DNA of 29,475 nucleotides, from assembly GCA_001689535.1 (NCBI GenBank), contig LUJP01000047.1, forward strand, positions 26,250-55,724. The letters are read 5' to 3'. Positions 8,064-15,661 of this stretch are shown here, one piece after another (positions within the stretch are counted from its first letter, which is position 1; every line of letters begins with the position of its first letter). Under the pieces are notes generated by a model. That model was given only the letters and a program-made list of their open reading frames with translations. It searched no databases and had not been told where the DNA came from. A program made the translations under genes and the position numbers. The DNA comes from Bacteroidales bacterium M5. Its GTDB lineage: Bacteria; Bacteroidota; Bacteroidia; Bacteroidales; Muribaculaceae.

Positions 8064-11000
8064 ATGAACCGACTATTCATCCGAATATCAGCAGCAATTC
8101 TGGGCCTCGCAGCAGCATCGTGCGCCGACGATAAATTCTACCTTCCCGGCGATCCCGGCGAGGGCGAGGCCGACATAGCCGTGACAGCAACATTCAAATC
8201 CTACGGCACGGCTCTCGACCAGTCGCGCACGGCAGGCGACGCTCTCGACAAAATCCACAACCTTTCCGTGCTCGTTTACGACCAGAACGGAGAGCACCTT
8301 GTTGACAGCCGCAGCTTCGCCGCACAGGAACTCATACACGACAGCAATTCCGATACGCCCAACGATGGCGAGAACGTGGATATTACCGTACCCACCGACA
8401 AAGTAAAGTTCCAGCTTCCGAAGCTAAACTACGGAAAATATAAAATCTACGTTGTGGCAAACGCTGATATATCGAACAAGGACGTTTCTACCGAGGAAAA
8501 ACTGAAAAGCATATCTTTCGAGTGGAATAAAACCGACATTTCCGCAAATGACCAGATGTTCGGATGGTTTGAGGACAAAGAGCCCGGCAAAATCAACGCC
8601 AAAGGGCTTGATGCCCCGGTTGTAACCATCAACCGCCCCAATATGGAGCTCAACGCCTGGCTGGTGCGCCTCGCCTCGAAAGTGACCGTGGCTTATGACG
8701 CCACGAACCTCAAGGAAGACGTCACCATTTACCTGCAGGACGTCCGGATAAAAGACATTCCGAAGGAGTGCGCCCTTGGTCTCACCAACACTCCCAAGAA
8801 TGCAGACGACACCATTGCCGACGGCGAGATGATAAAATATTATGAGGGTGATGCTGCTCCCAACATCGAATCCTTTACCAACGACTGGCCCGCAATACTC
8901 GTAAAGGGTAAAAAATACGGTTCCGACCATGCCCACAACGCTGACGCCCTTTTCTTCTACGAGAACATGCAGGGCAAAGGCGAAGACAAAGCACAGGATG
9001 CCGACGGTGACGGCAAAATAGATTCTCCCGACAGCAACAATCCCAAAGACCTCGACTATAAAGACCGGAAAAAATTCGGCACATATATCGAGGTCACTGC
9101 CTACTACAAATCAACTAACCAGGACCGTCCCGGCAAAGGCAAAATCGTGTACCGCTTCATGCTCGGAAAGGATGTGAAAACAGACTATGACGCACAGCGC
9201 AACTACCACTACAAGCTCACCCTTAAATTCAACGGCTGGGCCAACGACGTTGACTGGCACATAGAATTCGAGCCCGACCCCGAGATGAAACTCCCCAACC
9301 CCTACTTCATCTCCTACCTCTACGACAAATCCGCCGTAATCCCCGTAGAGATTACCGGCAAGATACAGCCCGGCACCAAACTCAAAGCCGAGATTATAGA
9401 GAATGGCTGGTGGCCGGTGGTATATAACGAGAATACTGGCAAGATAACTGATGCTGATAAAGACCAGTTCTATAATGGCATACATGTTAAAGAAACAGAA
9501 AAAGTGTGGAACGGCTTCCTATCTCTGCGTGATACCGGTCATACCACCGATATTGCTCCCGGAGCATCTGCCGGTGAGGCCGATGCGATAAACAAAGACT
9601 ATTGGGAGAAAAATCAGCGCGGAGAACGCGAATACGAGACCACCACCGGCGCATACAACACGGATGGAGCAGGACAATACACCGTGTCCAAAGACCCGGC
9701 CAACGAGGATGTCACTATATTCAATATCCCTTACTATACCCGCGCAAAAAACCTCGTGAAGAATTCGGGATATACCGGCAATAATCCTTACGTGTCCTAT
9801 CAGCGTAGAGCTAGAGTACGATTCACGGCAACCATTCTCAATCCTGTAACAGGCAAATATCAGAATTATTCCGAGGTTGTAAAAATTATTCAGGTGCGAC
9901 GTATTGTAAACCCCAAAGGAATATGGCGCGCACACAATGAAACCGACAACTTCCTTGTGCATCTGATGCGACTCGAAACCGAATACACCCCGGATCCCTG
10001 GATCGAAGATGAAAACCGTAAATTTCAAGATTTCAAGTCTATAGGTCCGTGGTCGGCAGAAGTAATAGTAGAAGGCGCTTACCGAAACGGCGCAAATTCT
10101 TCTGAATCTTGGATCAACCTCACCACCAATGGGGACAAATCCACAACAACTCAGGGAGAGAACGGTAAAACCAAAATTATCGGTGAAAGCGGCTCGAGCA
10201 TAGAATTTAATTATGCTCCCAATGGCTCTATCGGCGACGACGAAGTGCGCTACGGCATAATCAAGGTACATTACCACAACTATACCTGCGAGCATCTGAT
10301 CTTCGTTCGCCAGGGTTACGCACCCATACCCGTGGCAGGCAACTCCGGCGCTACCAAATGGTACAGCTTCAACCTCACTTCAGGGACTGAAATGGCAACC
10401 TCGCCGTGCGATGAAGGCTCCCTGTTCAAGCGCTTCAATACCGATATACCTATCCGCCCTGAAAACAACATTCAATTCCCGTTCCAGACAGCCCTGAACG
10501 CTAATCTTATTGTAAATTACAAACCATATGGAACTCCTACGGGGAATCCTGCTGCAATATGGAGTCGGAGCTGGGACAACATTACCACTCCTGCAGGAGT
10601 CACCAAATTCACGGATATGAAAACCCAGTCAAGCGAACCGTCGTTAAACGGGATAGACATGAGTGTGGCAACGGTGGATGACTACCTTGAACTCTACAAC
10701 GATCCGAACGTTCAATACGGCTTCGGCATCTTGTATGATGGCACCGCCACAGGAGTACAAGAGTCGGTAAAAGACGCCTACAGCTATTACGGAAAATACC
10801 TCAGCCATGGAACAAATGGCTCATTAAATAACGAAGTGACCAGTATAGAAAACATTGGACTTGTATTCTACAAAGCCGGCCGCGGCATGCGCGGATGCTT
10901 TGTCTATAATGAACAGACCGGAGCACAGCTCTTCCTTCCCATAGGCGCTGCCGGATATGGCAGAAGAAAACAGAATCGAATCTACAACGGTACGTTTAGC

Positions 11001-11351
11001 CCGGGTATGCTGATTTATGCCAACCGAAATCAAAAAATGCAGGAAAACTCAGAGGATGTTCCCTGGCAGCGTCCAATACTCTGGGATCTCTACCAGCGCC
11101 CCGGAGCCATCTACTGGTGCAATGAGATGAAGGAAGGCGAGGTGCTTGGCAACGGACAGGCAAAAGACTGCGTGGCATGGGACTTCAATTACATTACCTT
11201 TGACTTCTTCCCGATATCAAAGGAAATGGTGTTGACGATCAAGAAAGATGAGAATGGTAAAGTGACGGGTCTTACCCCGACCGATGCTCTCCGCATACGT
11301 TGCGTGGTTCCGGAAACTTCCAAGAAGCCCTCTCCACCACAAACAGAATAA
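8064..11351 (+). CDS. DUF4906-type large fimbrial adhesin/tip lipoprotein (paralog 1)
   Basis: This 1,095-residue lipoprotein carries Cys20 (AASC|ADDKF). Its N-terminal fimbrillin-like domain includes HNLSVLVYDQNGE and YKIYVVANADIS. A DUF4906-like block spans about 337-420 (FGTYIEVTAYYKS, YRFMLGKD, DYDAQRNYHYKLTLKFNGWA, PYFISYLYDK). A BACON/Ig-like stretch at about 655-752 runs from GPWSAEV to IFVRQGY. The C-terminal domain contains YGFGILYDG, RGMRGCFVYNEQTGAQLFLPIG and GYGRR, which recalls lectin-like surface domains. An EF-hand-like loop (DADGDGKIDSPD, residues 312-323) lies before the DUF4906 block. The next gene is a paralog of almost equal length. Large proteins of this type close Bacteroidales fimbrial operons; a tip or surface-adhesin role is inferred. 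Confidence 0.8.
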   Translation: MNRLFIRISAAILGLAAASCADDKFYLPGDPGEGEADIAVTATFKSYGTALDQSRTAGDALDKIHNLSVLVYDQNGEHLVDSRSFAAQELIHDSNSDTPNDGENVDITVPTDKVKFQLPKLNYGKYKIYVVANADISNKDVSTEEKLKSISFEWNKTDISANDQMFGWFEDKEPGKINAKGLDAPVVTINRPNMELNAWLVRLASKVTVAYDATNLKEDVTIYLQDVRIKDIPKECALGLTNTPKNADDTIADGEMIKYYEGDAAPNIESFTNDWPAILVKGKKYGSDHAHNADALFFYENMQGKGEDKAQDADGDGKIDSPDSNNPKDLDYKDRKKFGTYIEVTAYYKSTNQDRPGKGKIVYRFMLGKDVKTDYDAQRNYHYKLTLKFNGWANDVDWHIEFEPDPEMKLPNPYFISYLYDKSAVIPVEITGKIQPGTKLKAEIIENGWWPVVYNENTGKITDADKDQFYNGIHVKETEKVWNGFLSLRDTGHTTDIAPGASAGEADAINKDYWEKNQRGEREYETTTGAYNTDGAGQYTVSKDPANEDVTIFNIPYYTRAKNLVKNSGYTGNNPYVSYQRRARVRFTATILNPVTGKYQNYSEVVKIIQVRRIVNPKGIWRAHNETDNFLVHLMRLETEYTPDPWIEDENRKFQDFKSIGPWSAEVIVEGAYRNGANSSESWINLTTNGDKSTTTQGENGKTKIIGESGSSIEFNYAPNGSIGDDEVRYGIIKVHYHNYTCEHLIFVRQGYAPIPVAGNSGATKWYSFNLTSGTEMATSPCDEGSLFKRFNTDIPIRPENNIQFPFQTALNANLIVNYKPYGTPTGNPAAIWSRSWDNITTPAGVTKFTDMKTQSSEPSLNGIDMSVATVDDYLELYNDPNVQYGFGILYDGTATGVQESVKDAYSYYGKYLSHGTNGSLNNEVTSIENIGLVFYKAGRGMRGCFVYNEQTGAQLFLPIGAAGYGRRKQNRIYNGTFSPGMLIYANRNQKMQENSEDVPWQRPILWDLYQRPGAIYWCNEMKEGEVLGNGQAKDCVAWDFNYITFDFFPISKEMVLTIKKDENGKVTGLTPTDALRIRCVVPETSKKPSPPQTE

Positions 11352-11366
11352 ACTAAAGCAGGAACC

Positions 11367-11406
11367 GCGGGAGACGGTCCTATTGGCTGGACCGCCTCCC
11401 GCTTTT
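11367..11406 (+). terminator. Rho-independent terminator between the two DUF4906 genes
   Basis: The left arm GCGGGAGACGGTCC (11367-11380) pairs with GGACCGCCTCCCGC (11389-11402) across an 8-nt loop, with one A-C mismatch. TTTT follows. It starts 15 bp after the stop of paralog 1 and ends 23 bp before the start of paralog 2. No clear promoter lies between them, so paralog 2 may depend on read-through. Confidence 0.8.
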
Positions 11407-11429
11407 CCCGCAAAAACAAATACACTCAA

Positions 11430-14400
11430 ATGCAAATAAACCACCTTAAAGCACTTTTCACTTCCCTTGCAGCCGCAATTGCGATAACCTCCTGTTCCGA
11501 CGACAAATTCAGTCTCGGCCCCGATCCCGGCGAAGGCCAGGCAACCCTCTCAGCCGAAATCCTCTTCCGCAACTACACCCCCGCCCTCTCCCGCACCTCC
11601 GGCTCAGCCCTCAACGGCATCGACAACCTGTTTGTAATCATTTTCAATGAATCGGGCGATTTTGTCGATATCAAGAAATTCGACCGCAATAATCTCAACA
11701 TCTCCTCCAGCTCCCAGACACCTCCGGACGGCACCGGAGTGGAGCAACCTGTCACAACCGATAAAGCCTCATTCAATATTGATCTTCCCTACGGCAAGTA
11801 CCGCATATACGGCGCTTGCAACATCCGCGGTGAATACGAGACCCGTCTGCGCGCAAACTGCGATAATGAAACAGCATTGAAAGCCGTGGCTATGGAATGG
11901 AACAAGACAACCATAGCCGATAACGACCAGATGTTCGGTGTGTTTGACCTCGGCACAGCCGACAAGCTTCCCGTCAACACTTTCGACGCCCAGACCATCG
12001 CCATAAATCGTCGGGAATTGAATCTAAGCGGATGGATGAGACGCCTCGGATCGAAAGTGACCGTGGGCTACGACCCTACCGGACTTTACGAGGGCGTGAC
12101 AATCTACATAAAGCAGGTAACAATCCACGACATTGCCAAAGAATGCCCTCTGGGTGAGTCAAACAAACCCACAAAAAAAAATGAACTCATTGAGACCGGC
12201 GGCACGGTGACATATTACACCGAAGGGTCGGCCAACGACCGCAACGGATGGCTCAGACTTCAGAAAGGCACTCCGGGCGGCCCGGTGTTCGGTACCGACC
12301 ATTCGGCCACGGCAGAAGCCCTGTTTTTCTACGAAAACAATCAGGGAGACTTCAAAGACGAGCCCGACCGTGAGAAATACAATAAGACCATGAACCCCGG
12401 GGAGATGGCCGATAACGAATTTCTGCCCGACCATACGCGTCCGGGTGGCAACCCCGGATACGTAGACTGGAAAGACAAGGTGCCCTACGGCACTTATGTG
12501 GAAGTCGAGGCCTATTACGTAAGCGCCAATCCCGAACGCCCATCGAGCGGCCCGATCCGCTACCGCTTCATGCTCGGCAAAAACACCACCTACGACTACA
12601 ACGCCCAGCGCAACCACCACTTCAAACTCACCCTCTGCTTCCGCGGCTGGGCCAACGAACCCGACTGGCACATAGACTACGACGAGCCTACGCCTGGCAT
12701 TTTCACTCCTGAAGAATATTTCATTTCTTATCTATATGATCAGACCATGAGCATGCCTGTGAGACTCACCAATACTTCGGGCGTTGCAAAACTACGCGCC
12801 GAGATCATAGAAAACAACTGGGCTCCCTATGACCCGAACACAGCCGATGGTGTTCCGGCCACTTCAGAAATAGCCGGTTCGGATTTCGCTTGGAACCGCT
12901 CGGCCTACACTTTCCTTAAAGCAAAATATAACTCATCCAAATATAATGGTAATGCCAATTTTCTTGGATTTCTCTCAATGAGAAAGACCACAACCAATAT
13001 GATTGGCTCGGAAAGTACCAACTATGGAGAAAAGGCTATGACCGAACTGGCCAATTATTATGTAGATAATAAACGCGGATGGGCCGAATATGACCTTACC
13101 AGTATCGGAGATAACAATATCGAAGGAAATGACACATATGGAAGCTACAAAGTGCGAAAAGATGGTGAAGGAGTAATTGTGGATGTGCCTATGTGGACAC
13201 GCGCAAAACACATGATTCCGATGACGAGTTTTTCGGGTAATAATCCTTACAATGCTTACAGACGTAAAGCCGTAGTGCGTTTTACAGCTATGGATGCACA
13301 AGGTAACCAAGTGAAATTCAAAGACGAAAACGGCGGTGAATTTGATTATAAGGACGTACCCGTATTTCAGGTGCGGCGTATAGAGAATCCTAAAGCGATA
13401 TGGCGCTCTTCCGACAATGACGAAGGCTTCGACATTGACCTTAGTATTCTTGCCGAGCCTGGCACTAAGACATTTACATCACTCACTTCCTCAGGCGCTT
13501 GGCGTGCTTCGATAATGGTTGACAACGGCAATTTCATAACCATATCGAAAGATGGGAAAACAGTCTCTCAGGTCAACAACGATAATACCGATGACAAATA
13601 TATTACCGGAAGTACGGGAAGCTATATGAGATTCTCATACAAACCGTCGGGTAAAACCACTGCGGGCTCATCTCGCAGCGGAATAATCAAGGTAGAATAT
13701 CAGGACTACTCATGTGTGCATTACATCTTTGTGCGTCAAGGCTATGACGGCCGGACACGTCTCGGAGGCAAGGACTGGAGCAATTACAATATTTACGCAA
13801 TGAAAGGCACGGACAATCAACCACAGAACCGTAACGGAATAACTTCCATGGACGTTCTTACCACAGAAAGTCCGCTTGCCGTGGGTTCATTCTTCAAACG
13901 TTGTAACTATCGGTATGGCATCCTTGAATCCAACAATATCGATTACGGTGCTTATGTAAATATTACGAATGTCAATCTGAATACCGCTAAAATAAGCGGT
14001 GATAATAATACTTTAACGAAAGAAACAGCCAGATGGAATCAGATTGGAGCTTATGGATGGAGTAACAGTGATGCCACCTATAGTTGGGTCGGAACTATGC
14101 GCGCTGTGAATCAGAGTAATTCCAATATGAAAGTACCGTCCTACGACGACTACGAGAAACTTGCCGACTGCCGTCAGGGTTTTGGAGTGGTTTATGGTGA
14201 TGGTGCTAAAAATACTGCCAAAACCACTCAACTGGCATACGGTTTTCGTGACACTGACAACAATAATAACGGCTATAATAACAGCACAGGCGGCTCCGAG
14301 TCCGGGATGCGCGCATGTATCGTATATGATGAAAGTAACGGAAACCAGATTATATTCCCGATTGGAATTGTCGGCCAGGGACGGCGTGCTCGAACCGTCT

Positions 14401-14714
14401 GGGACTTTACGCGCAGAGCCACAATGTCCGGTTGTCCGGGAATGCTCTCATACAGCGGAGTCTACGGAGTATTGCCAAATGAAGGCAATTATTATCGTCC
14501 GATTCCTTATAACCTCTACCGTGATCCCGGAGTGGTATACTGGTTTGAAATTCCCAAGCCAAAAGGACACAAACCTACCCAAAACAACTCTGCGTCTTGG
14601 GATATAAATTATTTCTCTTTCGCATTTGGTCCGTATGACAGTGCGTCGCTTGGAGGAGATAATTCTAATAGCAATGTCTCGGACGCATTACCAATACGAT
14701 TAATTTATAAATAA
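11430..14714 (+). CDS. DUF4906-type large fimbrial adhesin/tip lipoprotein (paralog 2)
   Basis: This 1,094-residue lipoprotein carries Cys22 (ITSC|SDDKF). It is clearly homologous to the preceding gene along its length. Matches include GPDPGEGQA near the N-terminus, WMRRLGSKVTVGYD, and the block at about 350-434 (YGTYVEVEAYYVS, YRFMLGKNTTYDYNAQRN, FRGWANEPDWHIDYDE, EYFISYLYDQ). The BACON-like domain ends IFVRQGY at about 767-772. The C-terminal domain has QGFGVVYGDGA, MRACIVYDESNGNQIIFPIG and GQGRR. It lacks the EF-hand-like loop of paralog 1, having a different insert. Base composition changes within the gene: 12541-12600 has 35 G/C in 60, while 12901-12960 has 20 in 60. A second tip or accessory adhesin is inferred. 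Confidence 0.8.
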   Translation: MQINHLKALFTSLAAAIAITSCSDDKFSLGPDPGEGQATLSAEILFRNYTPALSRTSGSALNGIDNLFVIIFNESGDFVDIKKFDRNNLNISSSSQTPPDGTGVEQPVTTDKASFNIDLPYGKYRIYGACNIRGEYETRLRANCDNETALKAVAMEWNKTTIADNDQMFGVFDLGTADKLPVNTFDAQTIAINRRELNLSGWMRRLGSKVTVGYDPTGLYEGVTIYIKQVTIHDIAKECPLGESNKPTKKNELIETGGTVTYYTEGSANDRNGWLRLQKGTPGGPVFGTDHSATAEALFFYENNQGDFKDEPDREKYNKTMNPGEMADNEFLPDHTRPGGNPGYVDWKDKVPYGTYVEVEAYYVSANPERPSSGPIRYRFMLGKNTTYDYNAQRNHHFKLTLCFRGWANEPDWHIDYDEPTPGIFTPEEYFISYLYDQTMSMPVRLTNTSGVAKLRAEIIENNWAPYDPNTADGVPATSEIAGSDFAWNRSAYTFLKAKYNSSKYNGNANFLGFLSMRKTTTNMIGSESTNYGEKAMTELANYYVDNKRGWAEYDLTSIGDNNIEGNDTYGSYKVRKDGEGVIVDVPMWTRAKHMIPMTSFSGNNPYNAYRRKAVVRFTAMDAQGNQVKFKDENGGEFDYKDVPVFQVRRIENPKAIWRSSDNDEGFDIDLSILAEPGTKTFTSLTSSGAWRASIMVDNGNFITISKDGKTVSQVNNDNTDDKYITGSTGSYMRFSYKPSGKTTAGSSRSGIIKVEYQDYSCVHYIFVRQGYDGRTRLGGKDWSNYNIYAMKGTDNQPQNRNGITSMDVLTTESPLAVGSFFKRCNYRYGILESNNIDYGAYVNITNVNLNTAKISGDNNTLTKETARWNQIGAYGWSNSDATYSWVGTMRAVNQSNSNMKVPSYDDYEKLADCRQGFGVVYGDGAKNTAKTTQLAYGFRDTDNNNNGYNNSTGGSESGMRACIVYDESNGNQIIFPIGIVGQGRRARTVWDFTRRATMSGCPGMLSYSGVYGVLPNEGNYYRPIPYNLYRDPGVVYWFEIPKPKGHKPTQNNSASWDINYFSFAFGPYDSASLGGDNSNSNVSDALPIRLIYK

Positions 14715-14733
14715 ACACACACAGCAAACAATC

Positions 14734-14769
14734 ACAGCGGAGGCCGTTCTTATCAACTGCCTCCGCTGT
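14734..14769 (+). terminator. Terminator hairpin at the end of the fimbrial locus
   Basis: ACAGCGGAGGC (14734-14744) pairs perfectly with GCCTCCGCTGT (14759-14769) across a 14-nt loop, 19 bp after the last fimbrial stop codon. Only a weak T run (ACTTTA) follows. Because the next gene converges on the minus strand, the hairpin could serve both directions. Confidence 0.7.
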
Positions 14770-14853
14770 ACTTTAAAACATCACTGAAATACATTCCCGC
14801 CGCCTTCTTTTCGCCAAGTTCGCAGCCCAACCGGGGGGGGCGGTGTCCTCCTC

Positions 14854-14939
14854 CTGGGAAGGTCGGCCTCCGGCCGTCCACCCCCCAAAAACATCCCGCC
14901 GACCCCAAGAACTCGACGGCCGGAGGCCGACGCTCCCAG
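14854..14939. repeat. Palindromic repeat pair (array 4)
   Basis: A B arm at 14854-14879 and an A arm at 14915-14939 form one inverted pair with a 35-bp loop. This is the cleanest pair in the window, because the B arm here carries GGCCTCCGGCC and mirrors the A arm almost exactly. A G8 tract (14833-14840) precedes it. The element lies between the convergent fimbrial locus and the HAD gene. Confidence 0.88.
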
Positions 14940-14955
14940 TGGCCACCCGCGGCCG

Positions 14956-15609
14956 TCAGCTGCGGGTGGGGAGGAGGGGGAGGATTTCGGCGGGGGTGTG
15001 GACTATGTGGTTGGCGTAGTGGTCGCGGAGTTCGGACTCGGGGCGGAATCCCCAGGTGACGCCGATGGAGGTGATGCCGGCACGGTAGGCCGTCTCCATG
15101 TCCACGCCCGAATCGCCGATGTAGATCACATCATCCTTAGGCGTGGGGCATTTCCCCAAAATCTCAAACACAATGGAAGGGTCGGGCTTCACCGGCACAC
15201 CTTCCTTCTGCCCTTCTATGGCCGCCCATTCCACCGTGGGAAAGAAATCACGGATAAGTCGATCTACGGCCGCCTGATATTTGTTGGAGGCAACGGCCAC
15301 ATTCACGCCGCGGTGGCGCAATTCGGCCAGCAGCTCGGGAATGCCGGGATAAGGCACCGTATTGTCGGCCAGATGCGTGCCGTAATACTCCTTGAAATGG
15401 GTGCGGAGCAGCTCCACATTCTCCGGGGTGCGCTCGGCCTCGGGAAGCGCGCGCTCAAGCAGGCGCGTCACACCGTTGCCCACCATAAAGGGATAGGATT
15501 CGGGGGCGTGCGTGGGAAACCCTACGGTGCGCAGGGCATAATTGGTGGCCGTGGCCAGATCGGAAATAGAGTTGAGCAAAGTGCCGTCGAGATCGAATAT
15601 TGCGAGCAT
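14956..15609 (-). CDS. gph: HAD-superfamily hydrolase, phosphoglycolate phosphatase-like
   Basis: The 217-residue protein has all HAD motifs. Motif I is FDLDGTLLNS with nucleophile Asp6 and acid/base Asp8. Motif II is Ser108 in ASNK. Motif III is Lys141 in PVKPDP. Motif IV is GDSGVDME (Asp166 and Asp170, Mg2+ ligands). The helical cap between motifs I and II and the overall length fit the Gph family, which removes phosphate from 2-phosphoglycolate; substrate assignment within this family is uncertain from sequence alone. It is cytoplasmic, with no signal peptide. It lies 52 bp downstream of the Omp85 gene on the same strand, so the two are probably co-transcribed, although no functional link is obvious. 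Confidence 0.85.
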   Translation of the reverse strand: MLAIFDLDGTLLNSISDLATATNYALRTVGFPTHAPESYPFMVGNGVTRLLERALPEAERTPENVELLRTHFKEYYGTHLADNTVPYPGIPELLAELRHRGVNVAVASNKYQAAVDRLIRDFFPTVEWAAIEGQKEGVPVKPDPSIVFEILGKCPTPKDDVIYIGDSGVDMETAYRAGITSIGVTWGFRPESELRDHYANHIVHTPAEILPLLPTRS

Positions 15610-15661
15610 AGTCTAAAAATTTCTTGATATATAAACAACCGGAGGAGGCTGAAAGTGGCAA

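Noticed and set aside
14833..14840. G8 tract as a phase-variation site
   Set aside because: It lies between convergent genes with no promoter or start codon beside it, so no gene would be switched.
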